Source: Ascaphus truei
Lineage: Eukaryota; Chordata; Amphibia; Anura; Ascaphidae
Reading direction: 5' to 3'
Assembly (NCBI GenBank): GCA_036426205.1
Contig: WSYH01000839.1
Coordinates: forward strand, 1-64,000
DNA: 64,000 nucleotides
Shown here: piece after piece, positions 33,141 through 44,655 of the stretch
Layout of the letters: every line of letters begins with the position of its first letter
Position numbering within the stretch: the stretch's first letter is position 1
Notes under the pieces: model-generated
The model's input: the letters and a program-made list of their open reading frames with translations, nothing else
What the model was told of the DNA's origin: nothing
Database searches by the model: none
Translations under genes and position numbers: made by a program

Positions 33141-33460
33141 AACGCCCCCTAACAGATCAGAGGTACAATGGACACCAGGATCCAAACCAGAAATGCCAAG
33201 AAGTTAGGGAATAAGACCTTTCCCTGTTACACCCTCCCTACCCCCCCCCACACCCCCTCCCCTCTCTATTCCCTTTCTGTTTCCATGCTCGCGCCGCCCC
33301 GATGGACCACATAAGGTCAGGGAGACGTTGAGCCTTTCCTCTTCTCTTCCCAGTTAAGAAAAAATAAAAATGTGTATTAGGCTGACATACTGTTTGTATT
33401 ATCTATACCCTGTAATGTCATATCTGCCTAATAAAAAAAATTGAAACAAAAAAAAAAAAA
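33141..33460 (+). other. L1 3'UTR and poly(A) tail
   Basis: Contains a C-run tract (33238-33262), AATAAA at 33430-33435 and a pure A run at 33447-33460. Tandem copies keep the same ending (GAAACAAAAAAA or GAACAACAAAAA variants), so they descend from one insertion rather than independent retrotransposition events. Confidence 0.85.
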
Positions 33461-34357
33461 GGCTTGATTGAAGTTGGGTGTGAAAAGTACAGAGGGGTTT
33501 TAGTGTACAGTATGTTAATACCTAATTGGCAGACAAGGGTATATTGCTGGTAGAGACAGCTAGGCCCATGTCTGGAGCATTGGGTGTGAAATCTAGCACC
33601 TGTGACAAATGTTCTCTACACACGAGTCCCTGCTTCAAAGGATTTATTGACCAGGGGTTATGGGGGCCATGGGTGCGGTTACACAAGGAGATATCAGAAT
33701 GAGTGACCTTATTAAATATAAGAATATTATGAGATGTCCTCGGCTGAACGTGCTAAAAGCTACATGTGTGTATTCGTGGGACTGATTCGCACATAAGGAT
33801 TACAGACACATGATGTCTAGCAGGTACTAAGAGACAGATCTTAATATCTCTCTTAATTTTAGTATTACACGGTAATATTTAGTCTTATTGGGAGCGTGAT
33901 GCGTGCCGGAATGTATTAATATGTCTCGCGTGCCAGTAAGGATTACTTAACTGAAGTTATGAAGTTATTTAGATAGGAAAAGCAGTTTTTAAACGTCCTT
34001 GGGTGGGAGGAATTTTACTCTGGGGAAGACTGTCAACCTCACCACTGATTTATGAGAGGGGCTGGGTTTAGGTTGTGTTCAATGGGAAATAATGGTATAA
34101 GAACCAGGCTCAGCCTATGGCTATTGTCTTTCGTGTCTTGGTGTCATTCTGAGATTGCTGTATGAACTGCTAATTAAGATTCGTGATTATTTCATAATTC
34201 CAACTTTAAGTAAGTGCATATTTTGTCTGTTATATGTATATCTCGTGTGTTCACCTTTCTCAAGGAATAAATTATATTTTATCATATCTCAGCCGTGTTC
34301 AGTTCAACCCAGGTATATTTTTGGTGTGTATTATTACTAGCCTGTCACAAAGTTACC

Positions 34358-35630
34358 GTCACAACCGCTACCTATAACTCCTATCTCTCCATATAACTGC
34401 TCCCTATAACTCCTCCTATCTCTACATATAACTCCTCCTATCTCTCCATATAACCGCTCCCTATAACTCCTCCTATGTCTCCCTATAACTCCTATCTCTC
34501 CATATAACCGCTCCCTATAACTCCTCCTATCTCTCCATATAACCGCTCCCTATAACTCCTCCTATCTCTCCATATAACTCTCTCCCTATAACTCCTCCTA
34601 TCTCTACATATAACTCATCCTATCTCTCCATATAACCCTCCCTATAACTCCTCCTATCTCTCCATATAACCGCTCCTATAAACTACCTCCTATCTCTCCA
34701 TATAACTGCTCCCTATACCTCCTCCTATCTCTACATATACTCATCCTATCTCTCCATATAACCTCCTATACGCCTTCCCATATAACTCCTCCTATCTCTC
34801 CATATAACTGCTCCGATAACTCCTCCTATCTCTACATATAACTCATCCTATCTCGCCATATAAACCGCTCCCTATACCTCTATCCTATCTCTCCCTATAA
34901 CCCTCCCTATAACTCCTCCTATTCCTCCATATAACTGCTTCCCTATAACTCCTCCTATCTCTCCGATAACTCCTCCTATACTCTCCCCTATAACCTCCCT
35001 ATAACCCTCCTATCCTCCTCCTCATCCTCTCCCCTATACTCCTCCTATCTCTCCTATAACTGCTCCCATAACTCCCTCCTTCTCTCCCCTATAACTCCTC
35101 CTATCTCTCCATAAACCGCTCCCATAACTCCTCCTATCTTCGCCATATAACCCTCCCTATACCTCCTCCTATCTCTCCTATAACCCCTCCCTATAACTCC
35201 TCCTCCATCTCTCCATATAACCCGCTCCCTATACCTCCTCCTATCTCCCCATATAACCTCTCCCTATAACTCCCCTATCTCTCCTATACTCCTCCTATCT
35301 CCCCATAACTGCCCCTTACTCCTCCTTCTCTCCCTATAACTCCTCCTATCTCTCCATAAACTGCTCCTCTAAACTCCTCCTATCTCGCCATAACCGTCCC
35401 CCTATAACTCTCCTCCTATCTCTCCATAATAACGCTCCCTATAACTCCTCCTATCTCGCCATATAACCGCTCCCTATAACCTCTCCTCTATCTCTCCATA
35501 TAAACCCCCTCCCTATAACTCCTTCCTATCTCTCATATAAACCCTCCCGTACTAACTCCTCCATCTCGCCATATAACCCTCCTATAACTCCTCCATCTCC
35601 GCCATATATAACCGCTCCCTATACCTCCTC
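34358..35630. repeat. ~35-bp minisatellite, left arm, unit A
   Basis: Units of CTCCCTATAACTCCTCCTAT followed by CTCTCCATATAACCG, with variants such as CTCGCCATATAA and CTACATATAACTCATCC. Its reverse complement forms the right arm after the spacer. The array is clean at the start and indel-rich from 34700 onward. Confidence 0.95.
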
Positions 35631-35910
35631 CTATTGCTGTGTCCCTTATAGGATCTGTTGCATTTTATAAAGTTCCTTCCGGAATCACGGTATCAGGACT
35701 GATGTCACAATGTGAATTTTCTGGTTCCTGGCCTGTGCCATTAACACTTGTGCCTTGCCGGTGACTGTGGGTGTGTCTGTAGCTCTGTCACATCTTGTTA
35801 GCTAATAACACAGAAAGATTTTCCTAAGATCCCATAATCCTTATGGGTCACCCTATGGTGGACTGTTTTAGACTCGGAAGGAAGCAAGCATGTAAAGATA
35901 GGGGAAGTTA
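35631..35910. repeat. Unique spacer between inverted minisatellite arms (copy A1)
   Basis: About 280 bp from TATTGCTGTGTCCCTTATAG to GATAGGGGAAGTTA. Non-coding, no splice pair I trust. It recurs at 36215-36490, 43231-43490, 50873-51135 and 59222-59485, always between the left and right arms. Confidence 0.9.
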
Positions 35911-36100
35911 NNNNNNNNNNNNNNNNNNNNNNNNNNNNNNNNNNNNNNNNNNNNNNNNNNNNNNNNNNNNNNNNNNNNNNNNNNNNNNNNNNNNNNNNNN
36001 NNNNNNNNNNNNNNNNNNNNNNNNNNNNNNNNNNNNNNNNNNNNNNNNNNNNNNNNNNNNNNNNNNNNNNNNNNNNNNNNNNNNNNNNNNNNNNNNNNNN
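35911..36100. other. Assembly gap (190 N)
   Basis: Unknown bases. The spacer copy A1 sits before it, and minisatellite plus a second spacer copy come after. The right arm of A1 and the left arm of A2 must lie in the gap, or the gap marks a misjoin that doubled the spacer. Confidence 0.99.
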
Positions 36101-36490
36101 AACTCCTCCTATCTCTCCATATAACCGCTCCCTATAACTCCTCCTATCTCGCCATATAACCGCTCCCTATAACTCCTCCTATCTCGCCATATAACCGCTC
36201 CCTATACCTCCTCCTATTGCTGTATCCCTTATAGGATTCTGTTGCATTTTATAAGTTCCCGGAATCACGGTATCAGGACTGATGTCACAATGTGAATGTT
36301 CTGGTTCCTGCCTGTGCCATTAACACTTGTGCCTTGCCGGTGACAGTTGGTGTTTCTGTAGCTCTGTCACATCTTGTTAGCTAATAACACAGAAAGATTT
36401 TCCTAAGATCCCATAATCCTTCTGGGTCACGCTATGGTGGACTGTTTTAGACTCAAGAAGAAAAGCAGAATGGTAAGATAGGGGAAGTTA
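36101..36490. repeat. Minisatellite remnant and spacer copy A2
   Basis: Three clean left-arm units (36101-36214), then a second copy of the spacer with few differences from A1. Same order as elsewhere. Confidence 0.9.
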
Positions 36491-36775
36491 TAGGGCGCAG
36501 TTATACGGAGAGATAGGAGGAGTTATAGGGAGCGGTTATACGGAGAGATAGGAGGAGTTATAGGAAGCGGTTATACGGAGAGATAGGAGGAGTTATAAGG
36601 AGATAGAAGGAGTTATATGGAGAGATAGAAGATATAGGGAGAGGTTATATGGGGCAGTGGGAGGAGTTATAGGTAGAGGTTATTTGGAGAGATAGGAGGA
36701 GTTATAGGGAGAGGTTATATGGGGCAGTGGGAGGAGTTATAGGTAGAGGATAACCTCAGTGGGAGGAGTTATGTG
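36491..36775. repeat. Inverted minisatellite, right arm, unit A
   Basis: Units of GGGAGCGGTTATACGGAGAG ATAGGAGGAGTTATA are the exact reverse complement of the left-arm unit. Variants TTATATGGGGCAGTGGGAGG appear toward the right end in every copy. Confidence 0.95.
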
Positions 36776-36929
36776 TACTTTAATTGGATAAATGAATCGG
36801 ATGCTGGAATCCCAGATTAGCATTGTATGTATAGGGGAGATTGGTTAGGGTAAATGAATCGGATGCTGGAATCCCAGATTAGCATTGTATGTATAGGGGA
36901 GATTGGTCACATAAGAACAAACACTGACC
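36776..36929. repeat. Doubled ~70-bp segment at the unit A/B junction
   Basis: The segment with ATGCTGGAATCCCAGATTAG and CATTGTATGTATAGGGGAGA occurs twice in a row (about 36793-36846 and 36852-36906), then joins L1 sequence equivalent to about 29150. In units B-D a single copy leads into host-intron sequence. Confidence 0.8.
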
Positions 36930-39900
36930 CTACCCCCCTCCCTTGGCAACACACAAACAACCACCAAAGAAATATAGACAAGACACACCTGCCCCCACCA
37001 AACAAAGCAGATACTCGAAGTAATAATCCCCTAGCGACACGGAAGCACGATCTCCCCAGTGGGAAGGGTGAGATCTGAGTCCCCACCCAAGCCACAAAAA
37101 AAACTCACAAATGACATCCACAGACCCCAATAAAGATCTGTTCACTGAATGTTAAGGACTACAATAATAGAAAACGGAGGCTTGCTCTCAACGACATGAA
37201 AAAAACAGGGGGAGACATCATATTCTTACAGGGGAGACCCACTTCACATCACAAGACCCCCCAAATTTATCAAAAACATATTCCCGACATGCTTTTTTGA
37301 TCATTTAGTAGTAGAGAGAGGGGTGTGTGGCTATCCTTATCAGACAAGGCGCACCCATTTAATCATGTCAGAAACAACCAATGGATCCAGAGGGTGGGAT
37401 TCCTAATGGATATGGCTCCCTAGCGGGCTCGGCCAATCGTCCTGATCAATGTATACGCCCCAACGCAGAACCAAACAGAATTCTACAAACTGTTCTTGAG
37501 GTGTTGACCCGGATATCTGCGTCGATGATAGTGGGAGGGAGACTTAAATATGGTCTTAACCCTACCGAGACAGATCAACCACCATGGTTCACCAGTAACA
37601 CACCATCCCAGATCAAGGGGAAAAAGTTTAGGGAAATCCTAGCGACATTCTCGTGGTGGATGTCTGGAGAACCCACATCAGCGGCCAGAGAGACTACACA
37701 TTCACCCGCCGCCTCACCAACTTACTCTCGAATAGACCCACTTTTGACCACCAAAATGTGTGATGGCGGCAGCCATAGAATCAGAATTGTCAATCACATG
37801 GTCAGAACCATGCCCCGTCACCTGACTCTGTCAGTCCCCTTTGAAAAAACAACAACGTACACCTGGAGAACTGAACGATTCATTACTAAATCACCCAGAG
37901 ATCGAGAGAGAAATCAGATCCTCACTTAGGATATTTCTCCTTCAACATGGGAACAGTCTCCTCTCCAGCAATTCCTATGGGAAGCCCATAAGGCAACTAT
38001 CAGAGGGAAATTTATTTCCATCGCATCCCTAGGAAAAAAAGCCCGACCAAACGTAATCAAAGAACTCACCGAAAATATTAAAAGCAATAAGAAAAGGCTC
38101 ATAAAGCAAATCCCTCAAAAAAAGATACAACATTATAACGCTTAAACAAAAACTTAGAACAAACCCACTGGAGGAGTGAAAAGGCCCTCAATGGACACTC
38201 CCCAAAACAACAAATTATGACAAAGGCAACAGAGGATGACAGACTCCTAGCCCGTAAATTAAGAGGGGATACAAAAAAGATCCAAATAACGCGATCAAGA
38301 GGGTCTGGTGAGATTCAATACAGTGAAAGCAAGATTGCAGCGGAATTTACAAAAATTATACAGAACTATACAAACTTGAGAAATAAAAACGGCCGACCCG
38401 AACCGGATACGTCAGAATCTATAATCTCAATACTTAAATAAATGCCAACTCCCCTCACTGACGGAGGAGGAAAAACCAGTCCTCAAGCGTGAGATCTCAA
38501 AAGAGGAACTGGAAGAGGCGGTCAAATCACTAAAACTCACTAAGTCTCCTGGGCCGACGGTTTCACAAATGTTTACTATAAAAGATTATTGCCACCCTAT
38601 CCACGCATCTGCCTAAAAACATCAACCATTTTATGGAAGGGAACCAAATCCCTCCAACAATGTCTCTAGCCCATTTGGCATAAATACATAAGGAAGGGCG
38701 AGAGACCCGATGCAATGTGGAAGCTACCTCCAACTCCCTCCTCAATAGTGATCTCAAACTAATAGCAAAAATTTTGGCAAATGGTTAAATCCAATATTAA
38801 GAGGTTATAACATAAGCAGTAGGATTTGTCGCGGGGAGACAAGCCTCGACAACCCCGAAAAATATTAATACAGACCATGTTCACCTCACAGGCACCAAAG
38901 CACTCCTGTTAAGCCTGGACGCAGAGAAGGCGTTCGATAGAATAAACTGCATCCTGGACACAGACTATGCGCAAATTTGGCTTTAAAGACGCATACTTAG
39001 ATGGGGGGTTCCGTAGACTATATAAAACCCGTCAGCTACAGTAAAACTACCAGGGTGGCAATAACCAGAGATTCGAGAGATAACAAATGGGACTCACAGG
39101 GATGCCCCCATCTCCTTCCTCTTTGCGCAACGATAGTAGAACCAAGCATCAGCAATAAGACTCAATACAGACCATAGGGAATAGAAATTGGAAATAGGCA
39201 GCATAAAATCTCCTATGTCGCGGATGATGTCTACTACAACCCTCTCCCAAACCCCAAATTCTCCCACCCAACCTTCCAAAAAGAGTCGGGATTTGGAAAA
39301 TTCTCAGGATATAAATAAAAATAATGACAAGTCAGAAGCCCTAAACTTAAGTCTGCCAGAGCCACGAGTGTGAAACTCTCAAAAAACTTCAATTACCGTT
39401 GGAGCTCCTCTTGTATCAAATACTTGGGGGTTAAGATATCGAGGAACTACCCCAATCCCTATACCAACATAAACTATCCGACCTTATTCCATAAAATCAA
39501 ACAGACTTAGAAAAATGGGGGGATATCAAATATCATGGTCGGGAGAATATCTCGGTTAAAATGAACATACTCCATAGATTATTATACTACTCCAGACTCC
39601 TCCCGGTCCACTCCCTGGCTCGGAAACTGAAAAATATCCAAAAAGAATCTTCACTTTATTTGGCAAGGTAAAAAACCTAGGTCCCTAGAACTGTTCTCTT
39701 GGCCTCAAGGGGGAGAGAGGAGGACTGGGAGTCCCAGAACTTACAAAATACTACCTGGCTGCCAATTGCGGACAGGTGGTAGTCTGGAAGCCAAAACCCA
39801 AACCAATATTGCTGGCTGGAATAGAAAACACATATGCCGGAACGCCTTCATCCCGGCTGTCTCTGGTCCCTGAGCAAGGAGGACATGCAGAATAGCAAAT

Positions 39901-41204
39901 TCAAATTAGGCCCAATGAGACACACCATGGGAGACCTGGACGAAAAGCAAACTCAAATACAGCTCAAAACTCCACAATCCCAATTTATACCGATTCACAA
40001 AAATCCGAAATTCCCACCGGCGTTGAGCCCAGACAATTTGACCAATTCAAACCAAAAACATCAAGGCGATTGCCGACCTCTTGAGCTTCGGGGAGGTCCT
40101 GAGCTACCAAATATACTCAAACCAAATATGAAATAGTAGGAATGAACGTATTCACAGTACTTATCAAATTCGGCACTTATCCAAACAATATCCCCAACAT
40201 TGGAATTTCCCCCTCTCCACAGGTTCGAGCGCTCTGCAGAGAAACAGCTCACAGAAAGGTCTAATAACACAAATTGTGCGGAGGGCTAGAGAAGGTACAG
40301 AAGCCCCCACACATGACTATATGCTGCATGGGCAGCAGAATTGGATATCGTTATAGACCGAAAGGACTGGGAAAGTATTTGGGAAAATGCTCAGGAACTT
40401 CCATATGTACCACAATCAACGAAAAGATTTTAAAAATATGTTCCGCTGGTATCTTACCCAGTCAGACTAAATCAATCTACCCCCTGGCATCCGATCTTGT
40501 TTGAGAGGCTTGCGGTCAAAAGGGGGACATGCCCCCCATTTGGTGGACAGTCCGGCAAATGGAAATACTGGGAAACGACAAAAAATATAGAGGAGGTCAA
40601 GAACATAACCTATGAAAACCACTGACCTGACCTCTGCTGGCCAGGCCCTTATAGACTATCTGGATACCCGACGACAGGAAAATTAGTCTCCTTCATTCTT
40701 ACGGCGGCTAGATGTGCGGTGGCTGCGCCTGAGAAGAAAGTGTCTCCCCCCCCCAAAAAAACAATAATAGAAGGGTGCAAGAAGTAATGACATGGAGAGA
40801 TGTCTGCTTTCCTTAAGAGTCTTATACCTCATTCACTAATATTTGGGACCCATGGCACACTCTATGGGCTTCCTACGGTGAAACCCCCCTAAGATCACAG
40901 AGCTGTGGCTACAATGGACACCAGAGATCCAAACCAGAAATGCCAAGAAGTTAGGAACTAAGACCTTTCCCTGTTACACCATACCCCTACCCCCCCCCAC
41001 ACCCCCTCCCCTCTCTATTCCCTTCGTTTCCATGCTCGCGGCGCCCCGATGGACCAACATAAGGTCAGGGGCCTTGAGCTTTCCCCTCTTCTCTTCCCAG
41101 TTTAAGAAGAAAAAAATGGTATTTAGGCTGACATATTTGTTGTATTATCTATACCCTGTAATGTCAATCTGCATAATAAAAAAATTGAAACAAAAAAAAA
41201 AAAA
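36930..41204 (+). pseudogene. L1 copy B (inter-ORF end, ORF2, 3'UTR), indel-riddled
   Basis: Collinear with 29150-33460. ORF2 is broken every ~50-150 bp by one-base insertions and losses, so only short frames survive (for example 37381-37929 and 40274-40504). RT and tail motifs are recognisable piecewise. Ends in the same poly(A) and GGCTTGATTG flank at 41205, so it is a DNA-level duplicate and not a new insertion. Confidence 0.9.
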
Positions 41205-42070
41205 GGCTTGATTGAAGTTGGGTGTGAAAAGTACAGAGGGGTTTTAGTGTACAGTTATTTATACCTAATTGGCAGACAAGGGTATATGCTTGGTAGAGAC
41301 AGCTAGGCATGTCTGGAGCATTGGGTGTGAAATCTAGCACCTGTTGACAATGTTCTCTTACACAAGAGTCCCTGCTTCAAAGGATTTATTGACCAGGGTT
41401 ATGGGGGCCATGGGTGCGGTGTTATTACACAAGGAGATATCAGAATGAGTGACCTTATTAAATATAAAGAAATTATATGAGTGTTCGGCTGAACGTGCAA
41501 AAGTCAATGTGTGTATTCGTGGGACTGATTCACACTAAGGAGTACAGACACAGATGTCTAGCAGGTACTAAGAAAGATCTTAATATCTCTCGTAATTTGT
41601 ATTACACGGTAATATTGTCTTTTGGAGCGTGATGCGTGCCGGAATGTATTAATATGTCCGCGTGCCAGTAAGGATACTTAACTGAAGTTGAAGTTATGTA
41701 GATAGGAAAAGCAGTTTTAAACGTCCTGGGGGGGAGGAATTTTACTCTGGGAGGACTGTCAACCTCACCACTGATTATGAAGGGGCTGGGTTTAGGTTGT
41801 GTTCAAGGGAAATAATGGTATAAGAACCAGGCTCAGCCTATGGCTATTGTCTTTCGTGTCTTGTTGTGTTCATTCTGGAGATTGCTGGTATGAAAACTGC
41901 TAATAGAATTCGTGATTTTCATAATCCAACTTTAGTAAGTGCAATTTTGTCTGTTATATGTATATCTCGTGGTTCACCTTTCTCAAGGAATATAATTATA
42001 TTTATATATATCTCAGCCGGTTCAGTTCAACCCGGTATATTTTGGGTGTGTATTATTACTAGCCTGTCAA
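41205..42070 (+). repeat. LTR right segment, copy B
   Basis: Matches 33461-34349: GGCTTGATTGAAGTTGGGTG to the AGCCTGTCA end, including TATAAGAACC and AAGGAATA..AATTATA (the polyadenylation signal is altered). No ORF. Confidence 0.9.
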
Positions 42071-43230
42071 AAAGTTACCGTCACAACCGCTCATAGTAAC
42101 TCCTATCTCTCCATATAACTGCTCCCTATAAAACTCCTCCTATCTCTACATTATAACTCCTCCTACTCTCTCACATAATAACCGCTCCCTATAACTCCTC
42201 CTAATGTCTCCCTATAACTCCTATCTTCTATAAAACGCTCCCTATAACTCCTCTATCTCTCCATTAAACCGCTACTAACTCCTCCTATCTCTCCAATAAC
42301 TGCTCCTATAACTCCTCCTATCTCTACATATAACTCATCCTATCTCTCTCCATATAACCGCTCCCTATAATCCTCCTATATCTCCATAACCGCTCCCTAT
42401 AACTACTCCTATCTCTCCAATGAACGCTAAATCACTATAAATCCAGAATCTATGAGAATCTATACTCCTAAACTATCTACAAATCTCCCTAGATAACTCA
42501 ATCGCATATACATATCCTATAACCTCCACTTAATATATAACTCCAATAACAGTCCAAAACTCCTCTGATCGCCATATAACCCTATAACTCCTAGGTACTC
42601 ACAATAAATGTCCCTATACTCCTCCTATTCTCTCCCTATAACTCCTTCCATCCCATAACTCCCCTAGAACTCCTCCGTATCTCTCCCTATAACATCCTCC
42701 TATCTCTCCATAATAACTGTCCTATAAATCTCCTATCTCTCCCTATAACTCCTCCTATACTCTCCATATAACCGCCTCCCTATAACTACTCCAATCTCGC
42801 CAATATAATCCTATGCCTAAACCTCTAAAACTCCTAAGATACTATCGCTATAAACGATATAATCTAGATTAACTCCTATCTATATCATCCATCCATTATA
42901 AAGCTCATATCCCTAATACTACTCCGATATCTCAACTACTCCCTAATCTCACTATCCCTATAACTCCTCCATCTCTCCTATAACTGCCTCCCTATAAACA
43001 AAACTCCTCCTATCTCGCCATATAACCGCTCCCTATAACTCCTCCTACTCTCCATATAACCGCTCCCTATAACTCCTCCTATCTCGCCATAAACCGCCTA
43101 CACTATACCTCCTCTATCTCTCCATATAACACCCTCCCTATAACTCCTCCTATCTCAAAACCTCCATAACTACTCTATCTCGCCATATAACGCTCCCATA
43201 CCTCACTCCCTATAACGCCTATACCTCCTC
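42071..43230. repeat. ~35-bp minisatellite, left arm, unit B
   Basis: As in unit A, but 42415-42960 is so disordered that units are barely aligned (A/T insertions between CTCC pieces). It returns to clean units at 43000. Confidence 0.85.
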
Positions 43231-43490
43231 CTATTGCTGTGTCCCTTATAGGATTCCTGTTGCATTTTATAAGTTCGGAATCAGGTATCAGGACTGATGT
43301 CACAATGTGAATGTTCTGGTTCTGCCTGTGCATTAACACTTGTGCCTTGCGGGTGACTGTGTGTGTCTGTAAGCTCTGTCACATCTTGTTAGCTAATAAC
43401 ACGAAAGATTTTTCCTAAGATCCCATAATCCTTTGGGTCACCCTATGGGACTGTTTTAGACTCGAGAAGGAAAGCAGCGGAGTAAGATAG
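43231..43490. repeat. Spacer copy B
   Basis: Same segment as 35631-35910 with short losses, for example around 43275-43330. Confidence 0.9.
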
Positions 43491-44346
43491 GGGAAGTATA
43501 GGAAGCGGTTATCGATACGAGAGATAGGAGGAGTTATAGGGAGAGGTTATACGGAGAGATAGGGAGAGATAGGAGGAAGTTATATGGAAGAAGGATAGGG
43601 AAGGTTATATGGGGCAGTGGGAGGAGTTATAGGTAGAGTTATACGGAGAGATAGGAGGAGTTATAGGAGAGGTTATACAGAGAGATAGGAAAAGTATTAT
43701 GGAGAGATAGGAGAGGTTTATAGGGGCAGTGGGAGGAGTATTATGGTAGAGGTTTATTTGGGGAGATAGGAGGGGTTATATGGAGAGATAGGAAGCGTTA
43801 TAGGGAAGAGATAGGAGGAGTTATACGGAGAGATAGGAATTAAGAGTTAATGGAGAGCGATAGGGAAGAGTATAGGGAGAGATAGGAAGAGATAGGGGGG
43901 AAGAGATACGAAGATAAGGAGAGGTTATGATTATGAGAGAGATAGGAAGGATTATAGGGAGAGATAGGAGGAGTTATATGGAGAGGTTATCGGAGAAGAG
44001 AATAGGAAAGTATAGGAAGAAGGAGGTTATAGGGAGAGGTTATATGAGAGATAGGAGATACAGGGAGGGTATATGGGGCAGGGGAGGAGTTATAGGTAAG
44101 TTATATGGGGAGATAGGAGGGGTTATAGGGAGAGGTTATTTGGAGAGATAGGAGTAGTTATAGGGAGAGGTTATATGGGGCAGTGGGAGGAGTTATATGG
44201 GGAGATAGGAGGAGTTATAGGGAGAGGTTATTTGGAGAGATAGGAGTAGTTATAGGGAGAGGTTATATGGGGCAGTGGGAGGAGTTATTTGGAGAGATAG
44301 GAGGAGTTATAGGGAGAGGTTATATGGGGCAGTGGGAGGAGTTATG
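43491..44346. repeat. Inverted minisatellite, right arm, unit B
   Basis: About 850 bp of GATAGGAGGAGTTATAGGGA GAGGTTAT-type units. The last 250 bp are clean, which provides the reference for the corrupted equivalents at 51541-51985 and 59890-60205. Confidence 0.9.
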
Positions 44347-44655
44347 TGTTCTTTAATTGGATAAATGATGGGATGCTGGAATCCCAGATTAGCATTGTAT
44401 GTATAGGGGAGATTGGTTAGGGTAAATGATGGGAAACTGTTTTGCTCATTAGTTGCTTTATAGGATTAAACAGTTTATGGGAAGTAGCATCTGACAAGTC
44501 ACATATCGTCTTGTGGTTTAAAGGGTCAGTCACATATAAGAGCAAAGTGACCTAAGACAGGGACATGTTTAAGGGGTTAAAGGGTCGGCCATACGTGGGT
44601 GCAAGGTGATGTACATAGTGATAGTGCCGTGTTTAATGGGTCTGTCTCTCTGCAG
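44347..44655 (+). repeat. Host intron segment up to exon A acceptor, copy C
   Basis: Matches 914-1093 of the host intron from AGCATCTGACAAGTCACATA to CTCTCTGCAG, preceded by sequence (GGGAAACTGTTTTGCTCATT) that the first copy lacks. The exon itself is absent: right after the acceptor AG at 44655 the L1 copy C begins. Confidence 0.85.

Larger units (their letters stand above)
23538..33460 (+). mobile_element. Full-length L1 (LINE-1) retrotransposon, ~9.9 kb
   Basis: Contains a 5'UTR (23538-25010), ORF1 (25011-26033), a long inter-ORF spacer (26034-29329), ORF2 (29330-33140) and a 3'UTR with AATAAA (33430-33435) and poly(A) to 33460, flanked by a 14-bp target-site duplication. ORF1 is intact; ORF2 has two frameshifts. 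At 9.9 kb it is much longer than the usual 6-7 kb L1. It is the best-preserved copy of the element reiterated four more times downstream. Confidence 0.85.
23250..34349 (+). mobile_element. Plus-strand LTR split by L1 insertion
   Basis: Removing the L1 (23538-33470) leaves an ~1.17-kb LTR from TGTCATGAGAG to CCTGTCACA. The left segment matches, inverted, the end of LTR copy 2 (GGGGTTAACTGGACTGGGGT versus its complement), and the right segment matches the start. Plus-strand TATAA at 34096-34100, AATAAA at 34266-34271 and the end at 34349 give textbook R/U5 spacing. No clear target-site duplication was seen. Confidence 0.65.
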
